A DNA stretch of 64,000 nucleotides from Paragorgia papillata (lineage: Eukaryota > Cnidaria > Anthozoa > Scleralcyonacea > Coralliidae), in contig JAWNZC010000229.1 in assembly GCA_035771165.1 (NCBI GenBank), forward strand, positions 62,001-126,000. The letters are read 5' to 3'. Below, piece after piece: positions 20,965-31,599 of this stretch. A model generated the notes under the pieces. It worked only from the letters and a program-made list of their open reading frames with translations, searched no databases and was not told where the DNA came from. Numbering within the stretch: position 1 is the stretch's first letter; each line of letters starts with the position of its first letter. Made by a program: the position numbers and the translations under genes.

Positions 20965-21504
20965 CAACCTCGTACCCAGGGCATTTTGCCTGCATGTTGG
21001 GAGGTCGGCGAAAATGGCCCTGGCATCGATTCTATAATCTGATTGGCCAAATTTTTATAAATAAATTAATATTAATTATATTAATATATATATAATATAA
21101 TATATTATTAATATTAATATTAAACATTTGAAGTGCATAGATCCACTCTGCAAAGTTTACTCAAAGAATGGAAACGATAGCTTTGGTTAAAGTCAAGAAC
21201 AACATTAGATATATGTTTGTTCATGACATTTGCATATATCCTGGATAATCGTGGGAGTATTATGATGAATAATGCTAGCCGGTTGCTTTTATGATAAAGG
21301 TTCACATGAGTGATTTGGCAGAGCGTTAAATATTTCTCATTTATTATTCATGAATACGTATTATACAAAAACAAAACACAAAGACCCCATTAATTTTCTT
21401 GTCAAAACACCCCAAAAATTCTGGGGGTCACGTGACCAGCCGATGCCAGGGCCATTTTCGCCGACCTCCCGCCGTGGAGGCAAAATGTCCTGGGTACGAG
21501 GTTG
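20965..21504. mobile_element. CCTCGTACCC-type TIR element with 9-bp target duplication (intron 3)
   Basis: The left end CAACCTCGTACCCAGGGC and right end CCTGGGTACGAGGTTG are inverted, and the TIR extends about 70 bp including GGTCGGCGAAAATGGCCCTGGC. CATTTTCAT flanks both ends exactly (20956-20964 and 21505-21513), a 9-bp target-site duplication, as expected for Mutator-like or related transposases. The interior is AT-rich with an (AT/TAATA) palindrome near 21065-21120. No transposase is encoded. Confidence 0.85.
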
Positions 21505-21689
21505 CATTTTCATAGGACCTCTTTGCTTATGTCTGAACGAGATAAATTACTTAATTACCAGGTGAAATTTTTAACTTGTTTAACCGATTTCGAATGATTA
21601 TTGTGAGACAGTGAACTCGGATGGAGAATAATAATAATGTGTTACTCGCAGTGATGAACCATACTGGACAAATACAGAAAACTCTACTT

Positions 21690-21757
21690 GGCCCGGCTGG
21701 GATTCGAACCCACGACCTTCGGTTTACTAGTCCGACGCTCTACCAACTGATTACGAC
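21690..21757 (-). pseudogene. tRNA-like sequence, broken
   Basis: The minus strand shows a T-arm (GGGTTCGAATCCC), an anticodon arm with CTAGTAA as loop, and part of the D-arm. The D-arm and acceptor side are disrupted by a local duplication (TACCAACTGATTACGACC). It is most likely a tRNA-derived SINE fragment. Confidence 0.55.
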
Positions 21758-21825
21758 CTCTACCAACTAATTACGACCTGAAAGTCGAATGATAGCCTAA
21801 GTACTATAATTTGACCTCCAGCTCC

Positions 21826-21890
21826 CAACTTGACCTGTAACTCAGTTGGTAGAGCACCTTAGAGGACCTTCCTTCGAAACGTTAGACTTC
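21826..21890 (+). pseudogene. tRNA-like fragment, 5' half
   Basis: ACTTGACCTGTAACTCAGTTGGTAGAGCA is a D-arm/box-A-like segment of the same tRNA-derived family, on the opposite strand. It is followed by an unrelated CACCTTAGAGGACCTTCC tail with no T-arm. Confidence 0.4.
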
Positions 21891-21934
21891 TAACGCCATC
21901 CCTGGTCGGAGGACAAGTAGAGAAAACTCTACTT

Positions 21935-22005
21935 GGTCCAGCTGGGATTCGAACCCGCGACCTTCGGTTTACTAGTCCGATGCTCTACCAACTGAGCTAC
22001 AGGTC
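21935..22005 (-). pseudogene. tRNA-Thr(AGT)-like sequence, probable SINE head
   Basis: On the minus strand a 71-nt tRNA-like sequence has a D-arm (GTAGCTCAGTTGGTAGAGC), an anticodon loop CTAGTAA (anticodon AGT) and a T-arm (CGGGTTCGAATCCCAG). The acceptor ends GACCTGT and CTGGACC do not pair, and anticodon-stem position 31-39 is A-A. It is therefore unlikely to be a working tRNA gene. Three related pieces within 350 bp suggest a tRNA-derived repeat. Confidence 0.55.
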
Positions 22006-22241
22006 AAGTTGGGAGCTGCCTACCACAGTAGCCCGAGTAAAAATATTTTTATTAAGAGAGTTCCATATCTTAGCTCCCTATCTCATTTTAGGAAGAGAAA
22101 AAGTAGATTTTGATGCATGTCTTGTGTTATAGTTAAGTAATTCTTTACTTGAGTGAAAAATGAGTCAAAGGCTGATGGTAAAAGATTGTAAAATTTATAA
22201 ATTGAATGAGATTAAAACATTAGATGTTCTTAAATTTTCAG

Positions 22242-22486
22242 ATCAGAAAGGGGTAAAGCGAGCGCAAGATGAAGGGGAATGTAGTCATTCTAGTACATCT
22301 GGCGAGTCAAAGAGAAGAAGAGACGAGCACGAAGTAGAACCACAAGATGAAGGGGAATGTAGTCATTCTAGTACATCTGGCGAGTCAAAGAGAAGAAGAG
22401 ACAAGCACGAAGTAAAACGACGACATGGAAGAAAAGGATCAGATGAATCTAACAAATCAAAAAGAGCGAGAAGAATGAAGAAATAA
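22242..22486 (+). CDS. LRR-ROC-COR-Death protein, exon 4 (basic repeated tail)
   Basis: The acceptor TAAATTTTCAG|ATCAG restores the phase-1 frame left by the Death-domain exon and reads DQKGVKRAQDEGEC to a stop at 22484. The tail is 80 residues and consists mainly of a 26-residue unit (QDEGECSHSSTSGESKRRRD plus HEVEP-like end) present twice in tandem, near 22266 and 22344. It closes with KSKRARRMKK. Two KRRR clusters and the final basic run look like nuclear-localisation signals. Homology was not recognised. Assignment to this gene rests on strand, phase agreement and lack of another coding candidate. An isolated ORF starting at ATG 22160 reads through the acceptor in the same frame, so an independent small gene cannot be excluded. 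Confidence 0.6.
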
Positions 22487-22504
22487 GATGGGATGAAAAC
22501 GGTG

Positions 22505-23930
22505 GTTTAGCCTGCGAGTGTGGGTGGGTGAGCGGGCTAGACGAAAAACCGTCTGCCAGGTTTCTATATGTTTTCGATAGCCATTTGCCAGTCTACTGGT
22601 GGACTGGAAATACGTTGTTAGGAATTAAGCTTTCATCGGTTATTAAGCTCATTAGTCACAATTTTTATGGACTGGGTTACGTTTACACTGTATCGAATAT
22701 ATAGGATATATTACTTTAAATATGCTCCGTTTCAAACTCCTTTTGGCGCAAGTGTAAACCGGTTGATTCCGTTTGCACTTTGCAGCAAATCTAGGTTTAA
22801 CCAGACATGAACTTCATTCAAATATAGACGCCTGGGAAAACTACTAACCACTGGAGCAGAGCATTTATTGGCGATCTCAACTCGCTTTTCAACGCGTTCG
22901 TTGCCAAGTTGCAAATTAAATTTCTAAATTTAGAAGTTCATTACGAAGTTCGATTTGAGGTTCGAATGTTCGATTCGATTTCGAAGTTCAGCTTTGCGCC
23001 ATTTTTTGGCTACGCAGTTGTTAATTTGGAATTGCAGAATGATTAACATATTTTCCGAAAGAAATCGTATCAAAAGTAAGTCTGGTCGACCGAAATAATT
23101 TTCTGTAAAGGTGAACTTACTTCAAATCGAACTTCGTAATTAATCAACTTCTGAATTTAGAAACGTAATTTGAAACTTGCCAACGAACTTCCGAATCGCG
23201 CGTTGAACAGCAACTTGAAATCGACAATAAATGCTCAGCTTCAGTGGCCCGTACTTTCTCCAGGCGTTTATATTTGAATGAAGTACATATCTGGTTAAAC
23301 CTAGCTTTGCTCCAATGCTACTGCAATGTGCAGACAGAATTAATTGGTTTACATTTGCATCAAAAGCATTTTGAAACGGAGCATATTAAAAGCAATATAT
23401 CCTCCTCTACTAGTGATACATTGTAAACGTAGCCCAAGTTTATAAAAATTGTGAATAATGAGATTAATATAAAGCGACGAGAGCTTAATAATTTATTAAC
23501 CAATCACGTATTTCCAGTCCACCGGTGAAGTAATATTTAAAACACGAGCAGGAGTGTTTTATCAGATTTAAAACCACGAGGGCGCAGCCCGAGTGTTTTA
23601 GATCTGATAAAACACGTGATGCGAGTGTTTTGAATGGTTTCAAAAACGATTCGTTATTGGATGTTATGTTCATTAGTATTCTTTATATTAAATTGTATGT
23701 TCATTAGTATTCTTTCTGACGTCAAGAAGTTTTATCAGGTATAAAACCACGGACATGGTACTGATTTCCTTTGTGTGTTTTCCTCATGAATTATTAATGA
23801 GTTTTTGAACTGGCAATCAAAAACATATAGAAACCCGGCCGACGGTTTTCCGTTTAGCCCGCTCAACCGCCTCCGGCCTCCCGCCCACTTCCTCTTCTAA
23901 AAATCGACTGCTACACAGGCTAACGGAGTT
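22505..23930. mobile_element. Long TIR element (~1.4 kb) with nested insertion
   Basis: The ends TTAGCCTGCGAG and (inverted) CTACACAGGCTAA mark arms of about 500 bp on each side of a centre near 23030. Shared blocks include AGCGGGCTA, CAGGTTTCTATATG, GGTTTAACCAGA, TGGTGGACTGGAAATACG and repeated GAAGTTCGATTTGAG. The right arm is interrupted by a member of the TTTTATCAG foldback family at ~23527-23812. No transposase is seen. Confidence 0.8.
23527..23812 (+). mobile_element. TTTTATCAG foldback element (nested)
   Basis: It begins with the hairpin GAGTGTTTTATCAGATTTAAA and its inverted partner around CGCAGCCCGAG. It ends TTTTCCTCATGAATTATTAATGAG. A second copy lies at 33965-34250 and a fragment at 7461-7518. 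Its boundaries interrupt the right arm of the surrounding TIR element, so it is the younger insertion. Confidence 0.75.
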
Positions 23931-24086
23931 CAAGATATGCTGAAAGAAATGAGGAATGGCAAAGGAAGAAGAGGAATAAGTGAGTATTTGTTGAACAATG
24001 TTGCATGACACTTAAAAATTATTTCACGCAAATTATTATGCAGTTATATTCTTTCTTTAGATTTAGTCTAGTCATGTGGAAACTGA

Positions 24087-24213
24087 CTAAAAGATCAGTA
24101 ATTTATTTTGGTTTACATGGTCTGGAGGATTATGCATTCCAAGGTTAGAGTAAGTAATATTTGATATGTTAGTGACACAATTAGCATGACAGAAAAAACT
24201 GGTTGACTGGTGA
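24087..24213. other. Short unique spacer
   Basis: Apparently unique AT-rich sequence between the TIR element and the polypurine tract. No gene is seen. Confidence 0.4.
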
Positions 24214-26130
24214 CTAAACTGGAGGAGAAGAAGGAAGAGGGAGGGAAGGTGGGAAAGAGAGGAAACTAAAGTAGGAAGATAAGAAAGGTGGGACGGAAGA
24301 AAGATGCAAAGCGAGGTGGCGAGAGGTGGAGGCAGGAGCGTGAGGAAGGAGGTTGGGGAGACAAGTGGAGGAGGAAGAACTGTGAGAAGAAAGAGAGAAA
24401 GTGGGAGGAAGGTGGGAAAGAGAAGGTGGAACAAGAAAAGAAGGAAGAGGAGGAAGAGAAGGTGGGAGAAAAAGTGGAGGAGGAGCGGAGGAAGAGAAGG
24501 TGGGAGAGAAAGTGGAGGAGGAGCCGGAGGAAGAGAAGGTGGGAGAGAAAGTGGAGGAGGAGCCGGAGGAAGAGAAGGTGGGAGAGAAAGTGGAGGAGGA
24601 GCCGGAGGAAGAGAAGGTGGGAGAGAAAGTGGAGGAGGAGCCGGAGGAAGAGTAGGTGGGAGAGAAAGTGGAGGAGGAGCTGGAGGAAGAGAAGGTGGGA
24701 GAGAAAGTGGAGGAGGAGCGGAGGAAGAGAAGGTGGGAGAGAAAGTGGAGGAGGAGCCGGAGGAAGAGAAGGTGGGAGAGAAAGTGGAGGAGGAGCCGGA
24801 GGAAGAGGTGGAGGTGGGAGAGAAAGTGGAGGAGAAGCTGGAGGAAGAGAAGGTGGAGGAGGAGCCGGAGGAAGAGAAGGTGGGAGGGAAAGTGGAGGAG
24901 GGGAGCCCGAAGGAAGAGTAAGTGGGAGAGAAAGTGGAGGAGCAGCCGGAGGAAGAGAAGGTGGGAGAGAAAGTGGAGGAGGAGCCGGAGGAAGAAGGTG
25001 GGAGAGAGAAAGTGGAGGAGGAGCCGGAGGAAGAGAAGGTGGGAGAGAGAGAGGAGGAGAGGATGGAAGTGGAGGAGTGGGGAGGAGCGGAGGAAGAGAG
25101 GAGGGAGAGAAAGTGGAGAGGAGGAGCGAGAGGAGAGAAGGTGGGAGAGAAAGTGGAGGAGAAGCTGGAGGAAGAGAAGGTGGAAGAGAAAGTGGAGGAG
25201 GAGCCGGAGGAAGAGAAGGGTGGGAGAGAAAGTGGAGGAGGAGCCGAAGGAAGAGTAGGTGGGAGAGAAAGTGGAGGAGGAGCTGGTGGAAAGAGAAGGT
25301 GGGAGAGAAAGTGGAGGAGGAGCCGAGGGAAAGAGAAGGTTGGAGAGAAAGTGGAGGAGGATCCGGAGGAAGAGAAGGTGGGAGAGAAGGAAGAGGAAAA
25401 GAAGGAAGAGGGGGAGAGAAGGAAGAGGGGGAGAAGGTGGGAGAGAAAGTGGAGGAGGAGCCGGACGAAGAGAAGGTGGGAGAGAAAGTGGAGGAGGAGC
25501 CGGACGAAGAGAAGGTGGGAGAGAAAGTGGAGGAGGAGCCGGACGAAGAGAAGGGGGGAGAGAAGGAAGAGGAAAAGGGAGACATCGAAGAAGAAAAAGA
25601 GGAAAAGGAGACGAGGAAGAGGAGAAGAAGAAGAATGACGAGGGAAAAAAGACAAAAACAAGAGGAAGGAGGAGAAAGTCAAGGATGAAGACAGGAAAGA
25701 GAAGGAGGAGGACAGAAAAAAGGAGGGGGAGAAAGAAGATGAGAAGAAAGACAGGGGAGAAGGAGGGGGAGAAGAAAGAGAAGGAGAATGGGAAGGAAGA
25801 GGCGGAGTGAGTAAGAGGAGGAGAAAGAAGAGGCGGAGGGGGAAAGGAAAAGGAGGAGTGGGAGAAGGAGAAGGAAGAGAAGAAAAAAGGAGAGCACAAA
25901 AGAGGCGAAGCAGAAGAAAGTCAAGGGACGAAAGAAAAGGAGGAACAGGAGGACAAAAAGGTGGAGAAGTAGGGGGGGAAAGGAAAGAAAAAAGCGAAAC
26001 GAAAAGGAAGATGAGGAAGATGAAAGGAAGAACGAAGATGAAAATGAGAACGAGAAGCTAGACAAATCAGGTAGAAGTAGAGAAGAAAAGAGAGGAAAAG
26101 ATGGGGGAAAAAAAGAAAGGAGAATAAGGA
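24214..26130 (+). repeat. 1.9-kb polypurine tract with 39-bp tandem repeats
   Basis: The plus strand is nearly all G and A. The best-ordered part (24460-25560) repeats a 39-bp unit, GGTGGGAGAGAAAGTGGAGG + AGGAGCCGGAGGAAGAGAA. Several frames are open on both strands ([13 protein letters not shown] on plus; [13 protein letters not shown] on minus), purely because the composition avoids stops. The 25560-26130 part is irregular GA/AAG sequence. I do not call a gene here. Such a mirror-like purine strand is prone to triplex formation. Confidence 0.9.
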
Positions 26131-26189
26131 AAATGCAAGTTTAGGAATGACTATAGATTCTAATACTGCTCTTCAAATAGAAAAGAAAA

Positions 26190-29100
26190 GAGAAGCAACG
26201 AGACAGATCTTTTCAGCAGAATATTGACCAACATTAACCACAGTTCCTTATCATTTCATTCAAGAAAGAGTTCGTCCACAGTACGTCCAGACCACTGAAT
26301 ATTGAAAGCATAAGACTTCACAAAGGATCGTTGGAGTCTACGCAAACCAAGGAGAAGCAACAAGGCAGATCTTTCCAGCAGAATATCGACCAAGAGTAAC
26401 CACAGTTCCTTATCATGGCATTTAAAGAAGAGTTCGTCCACAGTACGTCCAGACCATTGGCAACCTAAGACTCCACAAAGGATCGTTGGAGTCTACGGAA
26501 ACCAAAGAGAAGCAACAAGGCAGTTCTTTCCAGCAGAATATCGACCAAGAGTAACCACAGTTCCTTATCATAGCATTTAAGAAAGAGTTCATCCACAGTA
26601 CGTCCAAACCACTGGAGATTGGCAACCTAAGACTTCACAAAGGATCGTTGGAGTCTACGGAAACCAAAGAGAAGCAACAAGGCAGTTCTTTCCAACAGAA
26701 TATCGACCAAGAGTAACCACAGTTCCTTATCATAGCTTTTAAGACAAAGTTCATCCACAGTACGTCCAGACCATTGGAAATTGGCAACCTAAGACTTCAC
26801 AAAGGATCGTTGGAGTCTACGGAAACCAAAGAGAAGCAACAAGGCAGATCTTTCCAGCAGAATATCGACCAAGAGTAACCACAGTTCCTTATCATAGCTT
26901 TTAAGACAAAGTTCATCCACAGTACGTCCAGACCATTGGAAATTGGCAACCTAGGACTTCACAAAGGATCGTTGGAGTCTACGGAAACCAAAGAGAAGCA
27001 ACAAGGCAGATCTTTCCAGCAGAATATCGACCAACAGTAACCACAGTTCCTTATCATTGCATTTAAAGAAGAGTTCGTCCACAGTACGTCCAGACCATTG
27101 GCAACCTAAGACTCCACAAAGGATCGTTGGAGTCTACGGAAACCAAAGAGAAGCAACAAGGCAGATCTTTCCTGCAGAATATCGACCAGGAGTAACCACA
27201 GTTCCTTATCATGGCATTTAAGAAAAAGTTCATCCACAGTACGTCCAGACCATTGGATATTGGCAACCTAGGACTTCACAAAGGATCGTTGGAGTCTACG
27301 CAAACCAAGGAGAAGCAACAAGGCAGATCTTTCCAGCAGAATATCGACCAAGAGTAACCACAGTTCCTTATCATAGCATTTAAGACAAAGTTCATCCACA
27401 GTACGTCCAGACCATTGGAAATTGGCAACCTAAGACTTCACAAAGGATCGTTGGAGTCTACGGAAACCAAAGAGAAGCAACAAGGCAGTTCTTTCCAGCA
27501 GAATATCGACCAAGAGTAACCACAGTTCCTTATCATAGCATTTAAGAACGAGTTCATCCACAGTACGTCCAGACCATTGGCAACCTAAGACTTCACAAAG
27601 TATCGTTGGAGTCTACGGAAACCAAAGACATGTAAATAATCGAGACACATGAGTTGTCGCTTCTTATAACAGAAGTAATATTCTGACAATTAATTTGAGA
27701 AATAGATTAGTTTAGAAATAGTCATTAGAGAACATTAACTTTTTTTATAAGATTTATATGAAAGAAGCATTGAAGAATCAGACATAGTTTAGACCATTGG
27801 AAATTGGCAACCTAAGACTTCACAAAGGATCGTTGGAGTCTACGGAAACCAAGGAGAAGCAACAAGGCAGATCTTTCCAGCAGAATATCGACCAAGAGTA
27901 ACCACAGTTCCTTATCATAGCATTTAAGACAAAGTTCATCCACAGCACGTCCAGACCATTGGCAATTGGCAACCTAAGACTTCACAAAGGATCGTTGGAG
28001 TCTACGGAAACCAAAGACATGTAAATAATCGAGACACATAAATTGTCGCTTCTTATAACAGAAATAATATTCTGACAATGAATTTGAGAAATAGATTAGT
28101 TTTAGAAATAGTCATTAGAGAACATTAACTTTTTTTATAAGATTTATATTAAAGAAGCATTGAAGAATCAGACATAGTTTAGACCATTGGAAATTGGCAA
28201 CCTAAGACTTCACAAAGGATCGTTGGAGTCTACGGAAACCAAAGAGAAGCAACAAGGCAGTTCTTTCCAGCAGAATATCGACCAAGAGTAACCACAGTTC
28301 CTTATCATGGCATTTAAAGAAGAGTTCGTCCACAGTACGTCCAGGACCATTGGCAACCTAAGACTCCACAAAGGATCGTTGGAGTCTACGGAAACCAAAG
28401 AGAAGCAACAAGGCAGATCTTTCCAGCAGAATATCGACCAAGAATAACCACAGTTCCTTATCATAGCATTTAAGACAAAGTTCATCCACAGTACGTCCAG
28501 ACCATTGGAAATTGGCTGGCAACCTAAGACTTCACAAAGGATCGTTGGAGTCTACGGAAACCAAAGAGAAGCAACAAGGCAGATCTTTCCAGCAGAATAT
28601 CGACGAAGAGTTCATCCACAGTACGTCCAGACCATTGGAAATTGGCAACCTAAGACTTCACAAAGGATCGTTGGAGTCTACGGAAACCAAAGACATGTAA
28701 ATAATCGAGACACATAAATTGTCGCTTCTTATAACAGAAGTAATATTCTGACAATGAATTTGAGAAATAGATTAGTTTGGAAATAGTCATTAGCGAACAT
28801 TAACTTTTTTTATAAGATTTATATTAAAGAAGCATTGAAGAATCAGACATAGTTTAGACCATTGGAAATTGGCAACCTAAGACTTCACAAAGGATCGTTG
28901 GAGTCTACGGAAACCAAAGAGAAGCAACAAGACAGTTCTTTTGCAGCAGAATATCGACCAAGAGCAACCACAGTTCCTTATCATTGCATTTAAAGAAGAG
29001 TTCGTCCACAGTACGTCCAGACCATTGGCTACCTAAGACTCCACAAAGGATCGTTGGAGTCTACGGAAACCAAAGAGAAGCAACAAGGCAGATCTTTCCT

Positions 29101-29675
29101 GCAGAATATCGACCAAGAGTAACCACAGTTCCTTATCATGGCATTTAAGAAAAAGTTCATCCACAGTACGTCCAGACCATTGGATATTGGCAACCTAGGA
29201 CTTCACAAAGATCGTTGGAGTCTACGCAAACCAAGGAGAAGCAACAAGGCAGATCTTTCCAGCAGAATATCGACCAAGAGTAACCACAGTTCCTTATCAT
29301 AGCATTTAAGACAAAGTTCATCCACAGTACGTCCAGACCATTGGAAATTGGCAACCTAAGACTTCACAAAGGATCGTTGGAGTCTACGGAAACCAAAGAG
29401 AAGCAACAAGGCAGATCTTTCCAGCAGAATATCGACCAAGAGTTCATCCACAGCACGTCCAGACCATTGGAAATTGGCAACCTAAGACTTCACAAAGGAT
29501 CGTTGGAGTCTACGGAAACCAAAGACATGTAAATAATCGAGACACATGAGTTGTCGCTTCTTATAACAGAAGTAATATTCTGACAATGAATTTGAGAAAT
29601 AGATTACTTTAGAAATAGTCATTATAGAACATTAACTTTTTTTTATAAGATTTATATTAAAGAAGCATTGAAGAA
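26190..29675 (+). repeat. 162-bp satellite with a second ~165-bp spacer type
   Basis: The landmark GGATCGTTGGAGTCTACGGA recurs every 162 bp (26642, 26804, 26966), with a shorter 155-bp form (26325 to 26480). Four times a run of units is closed by a different ~165-bp segment (from GACATGTAAATAATCGAGAC to AAGAATCAGACATAGTTT) at about 27628, 28016, 28693 and 29524, giving a higher-order structure. The minus-strand ORFs across units have no splice or start logic and are treated as by-products. Confidence 0.9.
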
Positions 29676-29734
29676 TCAGAGATAGTTTAACGCTACTCTG
29701 GCTTAAAAGTTTTTTGAAGGTAGCTTAAAAATTT

Positions 29735-29785
29735 ACTGTTCATGACCCAACGTTTCGACACTCCGGTCTAGTGTCTTCATCGGAG
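29735..29785 (-). ncRNA. Hammerhead-like motif in left TIR
   Basis: On the minus strand, CCGATGA and one extra A are followed by a hairpin (GACACT...AGTGTC), then GAAAC, a 5-nt loop and GTC. U4 is changed to C, an extra base precedes stem II, and stem I does not pair well. It is a sequence relative of a hammerhead, probably inactive. Confidence 0.4.
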
Positions 29786-31462
29786 GCACAGAATAGTAAT
29801 ACAACCAGAAGTCCAACTCGCGTCGGAACCTTTGAAGTTTATGTCCTCGCGCATGTCGCCTCGCGCATCTTGATTCGTCGCCACCCTACGCAATCCTGGC
29901 AAGTTTTCCCGGCAGTTTTGACCTTCAAAACAAGGTTAAAACTGCCGGGGGGACGTGCCAGGATTGCGTAGGATGGCGTAGGACCACAGGCAACCCAACT
30001 CTGACGCCTGTGATGTTTCCTTCCTCTTTTTCTTGTTTTATTATATGGAGCTTCTGACTGAAAACCGAGGCCGCTTTACAGTTGTGTAAGCTGGGATCGC
30101 GGCGCTTCTCTTTACAGTTGGTAATATATGCATATATATGCCAATTGCAGCGCGCGGTAATTTCAATCTCGAAACAGCTGGGGGCTTCTGTGTCACGTGA
30201 ATGGCGCGTGACGCTCGCTGAAAGTTGAGACGACTAAACACGCAGTGCGGGAAAACACGTGTTCTATCACACCGCGGGTGTTCCGCCAACGTCAATATTT
30301 TCAAGCTCGCATTACTACGACACAGAACGCAGCAGTGCGTGTTTAGTCGTCTCAGCTTTCAGTGAGCGTCACGCGCCATTCACGTGGCACAGAAGCCCCC
30401 AGCTGTTTCGAAATTCAAATTACCGCGCGCTGCAATTTGCATATATATGCATATATTACCAACTGCTAAGAGAAGCGCCGCGATCCCAGCTTACACAACT
30501 GTTAAGCGGCCTCGGTTTTCAGTCAGAAGCTCAATATAATAAAACAAAAAAAGAGGAAGGACCATCACAGGCGTCAGAGCTGGGCTCCTTGTGGTCCTAC
30601 GCAATCCTGGCACGTCCCCCCGGCAGTTTTAACCTTCTTTTGAAGGTCAAAACTGCCGGGGAAACTTGCCAGGATTGCGTAGGATGGCGACGAATCAAGA
30701 TGCGCGAGGCGACATGCGCGAGGTTCCAGCGAGTTGGACTTCTGTGCCTCTGATGAAGACACTAGACCATCAAAGGCGTCAGAGTTGGGCTCGCTGTGGT
30801 AGGACATTGCGTAGGATGGCGTCGGATGGCGTATAATATCGCGCATGCGCATTGAAGAAATGCGGACAAGTTTTCACTCGAGTTGGACTTCTGGTTGTAT
30901 TACTCTTCTGTGCCAGAGGTGATCGTTGTGAAGACAGGTGCCATATTTATACTCTCGTACAACCATTGATGACGTTACCTATCAACAAGATGCAAATAGG
31001 CTTCCGGCAGTAGACCGCCATCTTTCTCCTCCGCAGAGGCTTTCCGTGCCAGCGGTATCCACGCGAAGCCTCTGCGGAGGGAGAGGACCGCCGTCATCAG
31101 GATTTAATGGAGCGTGGGCGCTACTGATGTGCCAAGCTTCCAAACGACGTCTTTGGCGGTATCGTGGATTGGTAGTAATCATTTTTAATTACTACCAATA
31201 ATTAATTACTACCAATCCACGATACCGCCAAAGACGTTGTTTGGAAGCTTGGTACATCAATAGCGCCCACGCTCCATTAAATCATGATGACAGCGGTCCT
31301 CTCCCTCCGCAGAGGCTTCGCGTGGATACCGCTGACACGGAAAGCCTCTGTGGAGGATAGAGATGGCGGTCTACTGCCGGAAGCCTATTTGCATCTTGTT
31401 GATAGGTGACGTCATCAATGGTTGTATGAGAGTATAAATATGGCACCTGTCTTCACAAGGAT

Positions 31463-31512
31463 CACCTCTGATGACGACACTAGATCGGAGTGTTGAAACG
31501 TTGGGTCATGAA
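31463..31512 (+). ncRNA. Hammerhead-like motif in right TIR
   Basis: The order is CTGATGA (intact core), one extra C, stem II GACACT...AGTGTT, GAAAC, loop GTTGG, then GTC. It is the inverted counterpart of the left-end motif. All core bases are present, but the extra base between core and stem II and the weak stem I make activity doubtful. Confidence 0.45.
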
Positions 31513-31599
31513 CAGTAACTTTTTAAGCTACGTTCAAAAAACTTTTAAGCCAGAGTAGCGTTAAACTATGTCTGATTCTACACCTGGCTGCGTTGGAAA

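Larger units (their letters stand above)
29676..31585. mobile_element. Composite 1.9-kb TIR element with two internal palindromes and hammerhead-like ends
   Basis: Terminal inverted repeats of about 110 bp start GAATCAGAGATAGTTTAACG on the left, and on the right are the complement ending CTATGTCTGATTC. Palindrome 1 (29787-30912, centre near 30285) has arms sharing GCAATCCTGGCA, AACTGCCGGGG and CATATATATGC. Palindrome 2 (30912-31475, centre near 31193) shares AGGCTTCCGGCAGTAGACC, CCTCTGCGGAGG and TCCACGATACCGCCAAAGACG. Palindrome 1 is bracketed by inverted copies of AGTCCAACTCG and appears to be inserted. A reduced relative sits at 17218-17665. No protein is encoded. Confidence 0.8.

Noticed and set aside
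21935..22005. Functional tRNA-Thr gene
   Set aside because: The acceptor ends do not pair and the anticodon stem has an A-A mismatch. Broken relatives sit next to it.
24288..25810. Long Glu/Lys/Arg/Gly-rich ORFs on plus and Ser/Pro/Leu-rich ORFs on minus
   Set aside because: Several frames are open because the strand is nearly all purine. Units repeat at 39 bp with no preferred frame.
26256..29532. Repeated minus-strand ORFs (MIRNCGYSWSIF, CCFSLVSVDSNDPL)
   Set aside because: They are translations of the 162-bp satellite, and each ends within one or two units.
29771..30753. ORFs of 66-164 codons on both strands
   Set aside because: They lie in the arms of a large palindrome; the frames are mirror images and show no protein-like conservation.
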